Made by a program: the position numbers and the translations under genes | Shown here: in pieces, positions 51,359 through 63,179 of the stretch | How the letters are laid out: every line of letters starts with the position of its first letter | Numbering within the stretch: the first letter of the stretch is position 1 | Source: Casuarina equisetifolia | Taxonomy: Eukaryota; Streptophyta; Magnoliopsida; Fagales; Casuarinaceae | Assembly (NCBI GenBank): GCA_028551475.1 | Contig: CM052361.1 | Span: 8,501,501-8,565,500, forward strand | Direction: 5' to 3' | DNA: 64,000 nt | The notes under the pieces: generated by a model | The model's input: the letters and a program-made list of their open reading frames with translations, nothing else | What the model was told of the DNA's origin: nothing | Database searches by the model: none

Positions 51359-52260
51359 ATGTCCACCTTATCCTCCACCACTGGCCCATACCCATCTCCC
51401 CCCACTGGCCAGTCTCCCACCGTCCTCCCTTCTCCGTCGCTCTTAGAACGTCTCAACAATAATGACTACCTGATATGGCATACCATGATCAAACCCTTCC
51501 TTGATGTAGCAAAGCTCCTCCCCATCATGGATGGGTCCAAACCCGAACCACTAATCCACCTCCTCACCCCCAACACCCCCTACAACTCGACCGCATCTTT
51601 TACCACCCTTCATGGCCTGACCTGCACCACTAATCTTGCCCACGCGTAGTGGCACGTCCATGACCACATCACTATAGGCTGGCTGTTGACCACTTTGACA
51701 CCGCTTGTGGTTGTTCAACTCACCACATTCCTCTCCTCAGCCACGATCTGGCCCTATCTCGCCACCACCTTCGTTGCCTAATCAACTGCACACACCGCTT
51801 CTCTCTGCATGGAACTCCAATCCATGCATCGCAATAGTCGCACGGTGGCTGAGTTCCTTCAACAGGCCACCCATATCGCAAATCAGTTGGCTCTCATTAG
51901 TGAGCCCCTCCATGACAACGATTACCATACCCATGTCTTCGACAGCCTTGGACCTGAATTTCAATCACTTGCAGTTGCGATCTCAAGCACCTCCCACATT
52001 GCCTCGATGTCATGAGAGGATTTTCATGGCTTTTGCCGTCTCACAAGTCCATGGTGGACATTTTAGCTTAGGACACGGCAGGAATTCCTCCCCTAGCGGT
52101 GTTCACAGTTCACAACAATGGCTCTGTTATGCTTCTCCTCCCCTGCCATTTCCCTGCCGACGTGGCCAACACATGCCACTCCTCTGTCTTCATCACCTTT
52201 GTTGTTGCAAAACCCCCTTTTTCCCTCGACTGGCTACCCTCCAAGACCACTATAAATAGT
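51359..52260 (+). pseudogene. copia 2 gag remnant
   Basis: The start is well preserved (LLERLNNNDYLIWHTMIKPFLD, MDGSKPEP), followed in other frames by MELQSMHRNSRTVAEFLQQA and ISEPLHDNDYHTHVFDSLGPEF, the UBN2-type copia gag. 52355-52700 is a Pro-rich spacer built of imperfect ~20-base repeats (ggcccact...) and a (CCCCAA)n run. Stops and shifts make it non-functional. Confidence 0.8.
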
Positions 52261-52739
52261 AGTTAACGGCCGTGGACGGCGACACCTGCCCTACTGCCAG
52301 ATCAACCATAGGTGGGGCCACTATTCCACCACCTACTGGGAGCACTACAACTCCTAACCCCAACCCCAACCCCAACCCCTTATGGCCCACTTTTCTAATA
52401 ATGCCCAAGCCCACTACCTTGCCTCCCCTCTAGCCTCAACCCAAAGCCCATACACTTCCTTACCCGCTCCACCCTCCTTCTCTCCCTATCTGGCCCAAGC
52501 TTCTTACACACCTAACCTGCCTAAGTCCTATACGGCCTCCCTTGGCCCATCCCCTAGCCCCTTTCCTAGCACCTCTTTTGGCCCACTTCTTAACCCACCT
52601 CACGGCCCACTTTCCAGCCCATCTCACAGCCCACTTCTTAACCTATCTCTCAGCCTATCTCTTAGCCCCCCTTTTGGCCCCCTTTTTAGCCCCACTCCTT
52701 AAGCCCATTATACTCAGCTTCCTCCCTCTTTAAACCCAC

Positions 52740-55700
52740 TTCCTCTCACACCCCCTCCTTCTACCTTTGATGCCACCTCTTGGTTCACTAACTTTAGTGC
52801 TATTTACCATGTTACTGCCAACACTGCAGCCTTGACTTATGTTACTCCCTACATAGGCCCTTAGTAGCTCACTGTGGGGGATGGGGTCTTTCTTCCCATC
52901 ACCCACATCAGTACTTTCCAGTCTCTTCACTTTCCTTTTTTTTTGCTTAACTAATATTCTTATTGTTCCTCGCATTACTAAAAATTTCTTATTCGTGTCT
53001 CATTTTGCCTATGATAATTCATGCATGTTTTTTTATGGCACTTACTTTCTTGCTTGTTCCCTTCACACTGGTCAGATTCTACTCCACAGCACTCTCGATC
53101 ATGGGCTCTACTGCTTCTTGTCATCAGCTACTCCTTCAGCTCCTTTCAGCCTTTCCTTTTTGGCTGCTAGCTCCTTCCTCCTATGGCATCATTACCTTGG
53201 TAACGCCTCCTCTGATGTTGTTGCTCATTTCTTGTCCTCTACTTAGACTCCCTTTACTCAGTCCTCTTTTCTCCTATGTATTGCATGTGCTTTTAGTAAG
53301 AGTCATTTCCATCCCCACCCCCCCCACCTAGTCTCGAGTGTCTTAGCCTCTTAAACTGGTCCATTTTGATGTATGAGGCCCTGCCCCACCTCCGTTAATG
53401 GCTATAAATATTATGTATACTTTGTTAATGATTACTCTCATTTTACTTGGTTTTATCCCTTCACCACTCGCTCTCAATTTTTCTCTATTTTTACGGCCTT
53501 TCATTCCTTTGTCACTGATAACTCTATTTTTATAGAGTTATTTTATCTATTTTTTAGGTAATAAATAATACAATGCTTATGAGAAAATATTTGAACTCCT
53601 CTTATTTATTTAAATTTGTCTTGTTTTTGTAGCACAAGGAGGCAAGGAGAAAAGGAATGAACATGGAGAACCTGATGCTTATTGTGTGGCAAAATTGTAA
53701 TATCAAGATCAAGAAAGTAAAGATGGGCTTGGGCTTTGGATAATTTTTATTAGATTTTTTATTATTATTGGATTTTTTATTTAAATAGAAAACCCAGTCA
53801 TGTTAGGAATTTAAGTCTCAATTAATTTAGGAGTTCAAAACTCAATTGTTTTAGATCTCTAAAACCCAATTCTACTAGGATAGGAGATAGGTCTAAACCC
53901 AAACCTTATTTAAGAGAAGAGAAGAGGCAAAAGAAGGGGGGAGGAGGAAATTGAGCACAACTCAAGAAAAAAGCGAAGAATTCAAGGTTTTCTTGAAGAG
54001 AAGACAAAAAGGGTGACAGACTTCTTGTTCTTGGATTCAAGATGCCTTCTTTATTTCTTATTACCATTCTTCCTCATTATTTCTTTATGTTTTAGTTTAT
54101 TTTTGTTAGAGCTATGATATAACCTAATTATGATGGTATGAATCTTATGATTATTATGTTTTGCAAGATATTTTATTTATGTGAAGTTATATATTACGGA
54201 GTTTAATGCTTTTAGGTGATTAGCTACCACTTAGATGACTTGATTTGCATGTTAAAGACCGACAGGAAATAGCATGCAGTTGCTTCTTGTAATATGTAAC
54301 CATAGATTAAATATGGATAGACATATACCATATTGTTTGTGTGGCTTTCGGTGTAAACTGGGAATATTCATAGATCCTAATGCATTTGGTTTGTTTCAAT
54401 TCACATATAGAGATATAGTGAATTAATGAACTAAGTAGATTTGCTATACCTAGACATAGGATAGTAAATAAATTAGGAAATTCCATCATTACATAGATAT
54501 TATCTCTCTTGCAAGCATAAATAATCAATATTAGTACCTAGTAATTATGGTGAAGTCATATGCTCTAACATATTTCTTTTATTAAGTTTTCTTATATTTA
54601 GTTAGTTAATCTATCATCTATCAATTTGGTTTGCTAAATAAATTTTATGAGTTATTCACCGTTAGTAATTAGTTGGTCTAGTAATCACCAATCTTTGTGG
54701 GACGATACTTTTCTTATCATTATATTACTTGTTCGACATGTTCACTTGCATTAAGATTTCACCGAATAGTCACCACTCAACTTTAGCGCCCGCTTCATGC
54801 CATTCAGTGTGATGATGCTCTTGAGTTTCTCTCCACCCCTTTTCGTTCTTTCCTCACCCATCACGATATTCACCAGCAATTGTCTTGTCCCTATTCCCCC
54901 TTCCAGAATGGCAGTGCTAAGCAAAAACATCACCATATCATCAAGACTGGTCTTTCTTTTCTCACTTATTCCTTCGTTCCCTCCTTTTTTTGGGAATTTT
55001 CCTTTAAGACTACTGTTTCTCTCATTAATTGTCTTCCTACCCCCGTGCTTGATCACTCCTCCCATTGGCAGATTCTCTTTCACTTTTCTCTTTCCTCGCT
55101 CTTATCCTTATGTCTTTTTTAGTTATCCTTCTAGCTATCGCAGCTATCACTACTACTATCCTGAGACTCATCACTTCTATATTGTTGCTGATGCAATCTT
55201 TGATGAGTCTCATTTCCTGTACACTCTCATCTTTTCCTCCTCCTCCCACTTCTTCTCCCTCCATCCCTTTACCCTTACCTTTTAGTTATCCTTCTCTGGC
55301 CTTTCCTTCTATACTTTCCTCTCCTCTTCCTTTGGATTTTACCTCCCCCCCTCCCTCTCCTCCCACCTCTCCCTCCCTTCCCTCATCTTCTTCTCCTACT
55401 CCTACCACCCCCTATTATCCTATGGTTACTCGCCTGAAAGATGGCACTATCACCCATCACCTTCTCACCCACTAGCACACCTTTGCCCTTACTATCACCT
55501 CCCATCTTATTCTCGAACCCATTTCCTTTGCCTAGGCCTCTTATGACCTTCATTGGCACTCTGCCATGATCGATGAGTACACTGCTTTTCTCCAGAACCA
55601 CACTTGGGACCTTGTTCCATTACCTTTCTATGCCAGTCCGATTGGCTATAAGTGGGTCTATAAAGTTAAACTTTGCTCAGATGGCTCATTGGAAAGATAT

Positions 55701-57060
55701 AAAGCCCGTTTAGTGGCAAAGGGCTTCCATTAGCAGTTTGGGATTGACTATACCGAGACCTTTGGCCTGGTGGCTAAACCGGACACGATTCGGGCTATTA
55801 TTACCATGGCTTATTCCCGAGGTTGGAGTCTTCATCAACTCAATGTCTCCAACGCCTTTCTTCATGGCACTCTCTTTAAGGAGGTCTACATGGTTCAACC
55901 CCTTAGCTCTCTGGATCTTCTGTAACCTCATCATGTTTGTCATCTCTATCAATCCCTATATTGCCTTAAACAGGCCCCCTATGCTTGGAACTAGTGGCTC
56001 AACACTTTCCTTACTTCTCTTGGGTTCTATGTTTCTATAGTAGACACCTTTATGTTTTTACTGCATATTGCTCACATAATGTTGTGCTCCTTGTTTATGT
56101 TGATGATATCCTTCTCACAGGCTTCTCTGAGGCCTCTCTCTCTCTCTCTACTCTTCTTGCAGCATTCTAATGGGAATTTGCTATTAAGGATTTGGGTCCC
56201 CTTCATTACTTTCTTAGTGTTGAGGCGCTTCATACTCCTCAGGGACTTCTTCTCCGTTAGGCCAAGTTCACCTATGAGATTCTCACTCATGCTCACATGA
56301 TAGAGGCCTACAATGTCTCTACTCCTTGTACTACCATTGAGCCCCTCTGCCAGTGGGCTGGTGATCCTCTTCTTGATCCTCTCCTTTATAAAAGCACTGT
56401 CAGTGCTCTTCAATATCTCACTCTCACCTACTCCGACATTGCCTATGTGGTCAATACTGCTTGTTAGTTTCTCCATGCTCCTACCATTCTTCATTTGCAA
56501 GCAATGAAGCAAATTCTTTGTTATCTTGCTAACACTCCTTGGTATGGCCTTCGCCTTACACGTAGCTCCTTTACTGCTCTCCATGCCTTCTCAGATGCTA
56601 GTTAGGTGGGTGATTGTGATGATTGCCATTATGTTGGTGGTTTTTGCATCTTCCTTGGCTAGAACATTATTTCTTAAAGTTCCCATAAGTAGTGGACTAT
56701 TGCCTGCTCAAGTATTGAGGCTAAGTATAAATGCGTTGCCGACACTGCAGCAAAACTTATCTGGATAGAGTATTTACTCTAGGATCTTTGTGCTCTCCCA
56801 CCCCATCCTCCCACCCTCTAGTGTGATAATCTCTTTGCGTTGCACCTTACTACTAATCTCGTGTTCCATGCTTGCACCAAACACATCAAGATTGATTATC
56901 ACTTTATTCACAAACGCTTCCTCCGTGGTCAACTCCATATTCAGTTCATTGCCTCTATGGATCAACCTGCGGACATCTTCACTAAAGGTCTTTCTACAGC
57001 ATGCTTTCATTCTCTGAGGTCCAAGCTTACTGTTCTTCCTAACCAATCAGCTTGCAGGGG
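52740..57060 (+). pseudogene. copia 2 pol remnant (protease to RNase H)
   Basis: The protease site near 52770 reads SWFTNFSAIYHVTA, so the catalytic Asp of DSGA is lost. The integrase starts near 53390 (YKYYVYFVNDYSHFTWFYPF), is interrupted by the solo LTR, and resumes after 54768 (CPYSPFQNGSAKQKHHHI). RT at about 55570-56160 (HTWDLVPL, GYKWVYKVK, GSLERYKARLVAKGFH, SLYCLKQAPYAWN) keeps the catalytic box YVDD at 56096-56107. The RNase H end is at 56840-57040 (FHACTKHIKIDYHFIHKRFL, DQPADIFTKGLSTACFHSL). Many stops and shifts. Confidence 0.87.
53516..54768 (+). mobile_element. Solo LTR of the gypsy-like family nested in copia 2
   Basis: 1253 bases, TGATAACTC...CACCGAATA, matching the LTRs of the element at 26845-32725 in the opposite orientation. 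It is bounded by the perfect 5-bp duplication gtcac (53511-53515 and 54769-54773) within copia integrase. No internal region, so it arose by LTR-LTR recombination after insertion. Confidence 0.93.
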
Positions 57061-57062
57061 GA

Positions 57063-57296
57063 TGTTGACACCTACGTGACAATCTATATGACTACGGTCA
57101 CGTCATACACTTGAGTACCTTATGTAGTTATAGGGGTATCTTTACTTGTATAGCTTTATCTCTTATATACTTGTACACAATACATTGATATGTTAAGTGA
57201 GAGAAAATAAGAGTTATATTTCATCACCTACCTTCTGTCCTTTTCATTTACTTTGCACTATTCTGGCTTGTGTTTTCCGGCCAAACCTTAACTTCA
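57063..57296 (+). repeat. 3' LTR of copia 2
   Basis: Matches 50956-51189 with about 15-20 visible differences, suggesting an older insertion than the gypsy-like element. Confidence 0.85.
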
Positions 57297-58249
57297 ACTC
57301 ACTATCTTACCCAATGAATGAAAGTTCACAATCAAAAGACATACCCATCTATGAAGGGGATGTATAATCTGATGTGGAACTGACAACTCATATTCGTTTA
57401 AAAAAGATGTATTAAGAACTTGGCCAAGCAATGTTTATATGATCTAAATTGTATTTAAGAAATATCTTTAAAATGAAATTTCTATCTCTATTCTATAGAC
57501 TATTTGAAGAAAAAAAATGAGTTTTCTTATTAGTTTTAAAATCCTCACTACAAATTAAAACCACAAATTATTAATTTATTTTATAAATATGTGAGTTTAT
57601 TTATTTAAAGTATAGGAGAATATAAGGGCATAAATGCATGCCCTAATATTACAAACTCATTTAAGAAAAACTCAAATTTGGGAATCCTTCAATGATGATA
57701 TAATAAAACATTTATTTGAGAAAATTTAATGTTCTTATATAAAAATGATGTTTCACACTATTTTCCTAATTCTGGCTATTCAATAGCTTTATTTTAAAAA
57801 CATATATGTAAAATCTTAAATAATTGGGTTTTGATTTTCAATTTTGATCATTAATTCAGCAGGTTTTTTCTGGACTTGAGATTTCAGTTGGAAATGAGAT
57901 GGTTTTGGGCTTAAATAAAAAAGCATAGAAAGGGAGATTTTACTATTGCTAGGCAACAAAATTAAAACGCACTGTGATATCTGTGAACAAAGTTATTTTC
58001 CATTTGTTTTTCAATTATTTGCTTTCAAATATGAAGCTCATTACGCCTTATGCAGATGGTCCCAAACTTAATAATAAACCTTTAATTTGATGGTATAACG
58101 TTCCGCAAAGGCATCAAAATATTGTGCTATTTGTCCAGCCCGAGTGGTAGCACTGCTGCCAGGTCAAATTTCGGTCATCAATTGAAAATCAGGATTAAGC
58201 CGTCCCCAGGTTCCAGCTTTTCACATGATAACTTCACCAATCAGACCGC
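57297..58249. other. Unassigned insert-like stretch upstream of peroxidase D
   Basis: AT-rich, no gene. The flanking sequence on its right (58250 on) corresponds to the copy B sequence from about 11610, directly next to where the copia entered. This 0.95 kb is therefore additional relative to copies B and C and may be another degraded insertion. Confidence 0.35.
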
Positions 58250-58510
58250 CCTTTCCCAGCTTTGGTACCAATGACTTTACTTCAAAATGCTTAAAATTAT
58301 GCTTGTTAAGTATCTTGCTTGAAACAGCTTGATCAGTATCTGCTTGGTCATGGAAAAAAAAAATTGACTAAGCTACGTCGGTTCTGTATGTTATTTGGAC
58401 AGGCTGATTCTGTATCATTCCTATCGCATTCTTAGTTTATGGTAGGTAAGAACATGAATAGGCATTTTTCATTTATTTCAAAAGTCTCGGTTGTTGGGAG
58501 CAGGTGTTGT
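58250..58510. repeat. Conserved distal upstream block of the peroxidase units (copy D)
   Basis: Aligns with 11605-11850 (B) and 26110-26370 (C): aatgactttacttcaaaatgcttaaaatt, gatcagtatctgcttgg, gttatttggacaggctgattctgtatcattc, gaataggcat. It shows that D once had the same promoter context. Confidence 0.65.
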
Positions 58511-58919
58511 TGTGGTTGGCATCTTTAACTAAGATTTTGAACCGATATTTGCATAGAAAAGTTCAAATTGACTACAGTTTTTGTATTAGAACGTCTATCC
58601 GTTCAGCTGAACGAGAAGCCGCAACTCGTTCTGAATCATTACAACGCTCTTCACTGTGATTGTCAATATGTTAAAAGATTGTCTTATGCTAAAACTGATT
58701 TGTAAGGAAGAGACACTAACTTTTATCTTAAAAATTATATCAACAGAAAATTTAGATAATATGAGATTTTTTTTTAATACAACTCTCATTTTGAATATAA
58801 AAGGCACTTTTCAAGAGAATTTTTGTTTACAAGAATGGTGTTGTGGATGACATGAATTTTAATATCATGTTTAAAAAAAATTATTTCATTTCAAAAAGAT
58901 AATAAGATAAGACTTAAGT

Positions 58920-59420
58920 AATTATATAATGTCAAAAGCTTAAAACTCAACTCAAAAGTTAGCTTTAAAGTTGAACAAACACTTCTTTTATTTAAACTTC
59001 ATCATAAGAGATTTCACATTCAAAGTTGAATCTTTGTCCTGAACAAATGTCCTCACACAATGAGTGACATTGGGTTTAAGGTCAAATAGTATAGAATGAA
59101 TTTAACATTGGTTCTGATACTATATTAAGGTTCAAATCTCAACCTAAAAGTTAACTTGAGAATTAAATTTATTTATTTAAGGCTCATCACATGGGATGAC
59201 ATACTTAATGTGGTTTTTTCATCCCACACACATGCCCTCACACACCAAGTAATATTGGGCTAAAGGTCGCATAAGGTAGAATAAATTTAACTTGAACTTT
59301 AATATTATGTTAAAACCTCAAAGTCCAATTTAAAAGCTAACTTGAAAATTAAAGGGTTATTTTTTATTTAAGTTTCAAGTAAGAGATCACATATTTGATT
59401 TGGGACTTTTATCTTATACA
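58920..59420. repeat. Degenerate direct repeats, possibly a TRIM remnant
   Basis: Three related stretches at about 58930-59040, 59100-59220 and 59310-59420 share aactcaacctaaaagttaactt..., ttatttaag.. and catcacatgggat or its variants. Phrases like ggttctgatactatattaag at 59112 resemble degraded primer sites of small LTR elements, as at 15165-15725. No coding capacity. Confidence 0.35.
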
Positions 59421-59819
59421 CAAATAAAACACCATTTTTAACATTAATATTCTATTTCCTATAATATGAAAACCTTTTAGGATAACATAAGATTGACTTC
59501 CTGTCGATTAGCTAAATACAAACTGTTTCAATAGTTTGAAGTGGAATCCAAGTGCTAAGAATATGAACTGGTGTCAAAATGAGTTTTTGGGTATGTTTAC
59601 TTTTCAATTTAAAGAAAATCCTAGAATGGTTCATTAATTGTGTTATCACGCAATTTTGACATTTTAGGTAAAATCAATTGTGACATATTTGTGAATAATA
59701 CGGCTCCTATCAAAAGATAGTAATAATTAAAAAAAAATCATACTTATCTTTGACCAATATATGTTCGAATTTTTTGTTAACGAACAATAGTAGTATATAT
59801 TAAAGGTCCATACAAAATA

Positions 59820-60420
59820 TCACTTGTATATATATGTTTGAATAGTCTTTTCTCTAATGAATGAATAATAGGAAAATTAAATAAAAAAAATAGTAAACCA
59901 CCTAACTAGACCCAAGTAAAAGAAACGAAGCAAAATCAAAAATCAAAAACATAATAGAAAAAGTAAAACAAAACTTAGATAAGAAACTAACAAACTGTAA
60001 AGTATATTTCAATTTTAAATAGTGTGAGTAAACCATATCACCTAACTAGAAGACCTAATACTGTAAAGAATACCCAAAACATTAGCAGTGAGCTAGGAGA
60101 TAAATTAAAATAAAAACTTGTTGTCAAATAAGCCAAACTGTTTGAACCAACAAAGATAAATCAAAATAAAATAGTTTGAACCAATCATACACTTGAATAG
60201 GATCAATGATGAAAACAATATATTAGTGACTTTGAAAGCAATACCAAGGAGTTTGTTGTAGAAAGAATGAGTTAGTACTAGCATGTTGTAAAGAATGCTG
60301 AAGACCCAATTTTTTTTGTTGGAAAGGTAGAGGAAGATTAAAGAAAATGGAAGGACAAGAAGGAAAAAGGCAAGAACATCAACATCGGTGAATGTATAAT
60401 ATTTGATTATTTTCCTTACA
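59820..60420. repeat. Segmental duplication block on the peroxidase D side
   Basis: 59950-60070 resembles 13020-13190 (gtatgtcaaatgaattc, cctagctagaagacctaatact) and 60120-60420 matches 14760-15060. Non-coding. It confirms that the rightmost unit belongs to the same duplicated series. Confidence 0.6.
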
Positions 60421-60665
60421 CAAGCTTTTCTTTGCTCCGTTTTCTTTTTTCCCTTTTTTGGTTAAAAGGAATAGGGCGATTGAACCAAGACCTTTAGATC
60501 TTTCATTAATAGCATTGCCATTGAGTTATTGGTCTAGATTCAAATTATCTTTGTTTTGTTATCAAATTATGTGTGCTTTTTTTTTTTGAAAAAAAAAATT
60601 ATTATAGGTTGCCATAAAACAATGTCAAATCTACAAAGCTTTACCAAGCGTTGATGTTAGGTCCT

Positions 60666-61080
60666 TCAATTCTCTCTCTCAACATTAACTCTATATAATG
60701 ATCCTTTGTTCATCAATCCAAGTATTCTTCTATGCTTTTTGAATATAAGAGAGTTCAATTCCTTTGTAACTCTATATAATGATCCTTTGTTCATCAATCC
60801 AAGTATTCTTCTATGCTTTTTGAATATAAGAGAGTTCAATTCCTTTGTGAACATATCAACGCCACGCTTACTGGTTTTCACTAGATGCAAATCAACTTCC
60901 TCCCGAAGAACTTTCTCCTCAAATGAAGTGATAATGAATTTTTATATGTTTGGTTTTTACATGATAATTCAGTTTTTCAGCTATCTTAATAACAAACATA
61001 TTATCACAAAATATATGTATTGTTTCATTTGCAAGCCACATGAAAAGTGTTACAATATGTTAAAGGAATAGTTGTTCTTG
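60666..61080 (-). pseudogene. Orphan copia RNase H C-terminal fragment
   Basis: Minus-strand remains of a copia pol end: DNNMFVIKIAEKLNYHVKTK, HIKIHYHFI, then EKVLREEVDLHLVKTSKRGV and DMFTKELNS...RRILGLMN. One frameshift and a stop occur near 60920. No LTR or other part of that element was found nearby. The last 27 codons are duplicated in tandem. Confidence 0.8.
60687..60848. repeat. Perfect 81-bp tandem duplication
   Basis: 60687-60767 and 60768-60848 are identical over 81 bases by reading, and the unit is 27 codons, so the copia remnant stays open through both copies. Confidence 0.95.
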
Positions 61081-61104
61081 AGCTACCATAAAAGATCTTA
61101 CATG

Positions 61105-62286
61105 CCAATTAAAATAAATAAAAAATCTATTTACAACTAATTGAGACTTTAGCATTGTATTGCTCGGTAGTTTAGGAGTTTCTCATCATTTTTTATACTT
61201 CTTATTTACATGTAATTTTTTTAACTGTTTTTTACGATGGGTACAGATTGTCATGTCAGGCCATATCACCTTTTATTTATTCTTTTGACTGGTTCATTTT
61301 TGTTCTATTATTTTTTCGTAACAAAAAATATTAAAATAGTACAAATAATAAATTTGGAATCTCATAACTCTTATTTATCAATAGCGTTTTAGGTTTCTCA
61401 AGTTTAGGACTACACAACCCAATGTAGACAATTTAGGGACATCAACAAAACGGAAAACCAGATTAAACCAACGTTGGAATTGTTATTGAGCGACATGATT
61501 GATACATACAAGCCGAATGCAGAGGCTGCTATACGTACAAACTTAGTCTTGACACTTGTAAATGCGTGCTACACTTAATTCACCTTGGATGAAACCCACC
61601 ATAAGCTTTTCCCTCCCCCAATGGCTTAGGCTGTCCCAGTGGGTTAGTTTTAGACAACCAAGTTTGCAAATTATCGTCAAATGGAAAAAAAAAAAAGATT
61701 ATTTTAATCTTGTCTTAGTTGTAGACAGCTTAATTTGTATGGAAAAAATATTTTCCATTTTTAAATTAATTTCTGGACAGAAATAAATATTTTAACAAAT
61801 AATTATGATCTAAATTTAAATAAAATATTTTTCGTGACCAAAATTTTCATAGACATATCTGGAATGAAAAACTTGCTTAAAATAGTATCACAAAAAGTTT
61901 ACATTACTTAAATTTTGACTAAAAAATTTTAGATATGAAGAGATGATTTTTCGGTGGGAAAAAGTTTGGAGAACTTCACTGCAGTATCCTAGTCCCACTA
62001 TTTTCACTAACTTAATAAGCCTGCCACCTGAACTAGTTTTTCTCTTTCTCCTTTTCAATATCTTTTTATATTTCCTCTAATGAGCTGAGCCAACCGCAGG
62101 TAAAACAAGCCCGCAAACCACAGCCTTTTGAGTTGATGAAGCAACATACCCGCACAGAGATTGACAAAGATAAGAAACAGAGGCACATAAATTTGAGATG
62201 GAAAAGAGTAGAAACTTACAAGATCTATGAGAATAACAAATAAGAACTTCAGAGAGCTCAAAATCCTAGTAGAAAACCCGCCATTT
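61105..62286. other. Non-coding; left part duplicated from unit B
   Basis: 61105-61330 aligns with 15890-16065 (aatctatttacaac, tttttgtaacaaaaaa or ttttcgtaacaaaaaa). The rest is AT-rich with no supported gene. It includes the 3' flank of gene U3. Confidence 0.5.
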
Positions 62287-62865
62287 TCATTGCTCACCCT
62301 GATCTCCCGTCGTCAGGAACATCAACCATTCATCTAGAGAACTCTGATCACTCACACCAAGAAAGGCTGCCTCGCCAATTTTTGAACCTCCTTCACACTC
62401 GCTAAAAATCATCCTAAAATCTCCATCTGGATGCTTCGGCTCCTCATCGTATTCACCATCTATTGTCTTCAGTAAACCAAGCCACCAAGTGTATAAAGCT
62501 TGGTTTTCTCCCCATTCAAACTTCGGGGCTTCCGTGGCCAGCGGTGCAGGTGCAGCCAGTATCGACGGTGCTGTCGTGGACCATGTGGGTTCGGGCAAAG
62601 GCATAGACTCCAATATGGTATAGCAATATTGTGAACCACCAAAGATAGGATTGGCATAGTCAAAGTTCCAGTTGTTACCTAATTTTGCAGACTCCGTATT
62701 CATAAAACACGAAGCAGCCGCAGATGATGACCTATGGAGGTGCAAGGCGTGGGCGATCTCCCTCCTAGCTTCAGCCATGTCAATCACACGGTCTTGCGGT
62801 GCTCTTCGTACATGGGACCTTCTTCTCATAGGCTTTCTCAGAGAATTGCCCTTCTCCGAGCCCAT
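62287..62865 (-). CDS. Gene U3, intact plant protein of unknown function
   Basis: An intronless frame of 192 residues from ATG 62865 to TGA 62287. An ATG three codons upstream (62874) is also in frame, but only the 62865 start is shared by paralogues U1 and U2. The N-terminus is basic (RKPMRRRSHVRR, residues 10-21), suitable as a nuclear signal, and is followed by a likely helix MAEARREIAHALHLHR. The middle has ILESMPLPEPTWSTT, a Pro/Ala linker, then FEWGENQALYTWWLGLLKTI. The acidic C-terminus includes SSLDEWLMFL. There is no signal peptide or membrane segment. I do not recognise a named family; small plant nuclear proteins with this layout exist, but that is impression only. Two broken paralogues show the frame was once copied with the peroxidase units. 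It is transcribed in the opposite direction to U1 and U2. Confidence 0.8.
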   Translation of the reverse strand: MGSEKGNSLRKPMRRRSHVRRAPQDRVIDMAEARREIAHALHLHRSSSAAASCFMNTESAKLGNNWNFDYANPIFGGSQYCYTILESMPLPEPTWSTTAPSILAAPAPLATEAPKFEWGENQALYTWWLGLLKTIDGEYDEEPKHPDGDFRMIFSECEGGSKIGEAAFLGVSDQSSLDEWLMFLTTGDQGEQ

Positions 62866-63006
62866 AGTCTCCATGTTTTCGGAGAAGAATACTCCAACTC
62901 TGCAGTTGTTGGGGATTGAATATAAGCAGCTGAAGGCTACAGTTGTTAGGTGTTGCGTTTAAGTGAAAGGAATAGACGCGTCAGGAAAAAGAAACACGTA
63001 TGCTGA

Positions 63007-63012
63007 CACGTG
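63007..63012. promoter_or_regulatory. G-box/ABRE-like CACGTG upstream of gene U3
   Basis: The minus strand reads ccacgtgtcagcata, 142 bases upstream of the U3 ATG. It is conserved with U1 (17206-17211) in sequence and spacing and lost in U2. Confidence 0.5.
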
Positions 63013-63179
63013 GGAATGCAATAGACACATCAATTACCTTTAATAAGAAGTCTTTGCAGAGGGAAAGTTCCACTCCCAGCTCCATGTTGCTTTCCTGTTC
63101 ATAGCCTTTGATAGCCAATAATGCCATGTCGCGTACGCCCCCCCTGTACCGGAACAAGACTCTTTTTTTTTTCACCCTG

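Larger units (their letters stand above)
50956..57296 (+). mobile_element. Ty1/copia retrotransposon 2, split by a solo LTR
   Basis: LTRs at 50956-51189 and 57063-57296, starting tgttgacacctatgtga. Primer site tggtatccagagc at 51193-51205; the purine tract gcttgcaggggga precedes the 3' LTR. Gag and pol remnants are on the plus strand with many stops. Without the nested 1253-bp solo LTR and its duplication the element would be about 5.08 kb. It lies about 200 bases upstream of the peroxidase D start, separating the core promoter from its conserved upstream region, which resumes near 58250. The target duplication is not clear. Confidence 0.9.

Noticed and set aside
52340..52400. CCCCAA repeats resembling telomeric or G-quadruplex DNA
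   Set aside because: Only about four short units inside the Pro-rich spacer of copia 2 gag; plant telomere repeats are CCCTAAA, so this is a local simple repeat.
54797..55475. Long frames on both strands in the copia 2 linker
   Set aside because: Low-complexity CT-rich stretch gives long frames on several frames at once; the pol frame is the one continuous with the integrase and RT motifs.
60687..60848. Two-unit direct repeat considered as a CRISPR-like array
   Set aside because: Adjacent identical units without spacers, within plant copia sequence; it is a tandem duplication.
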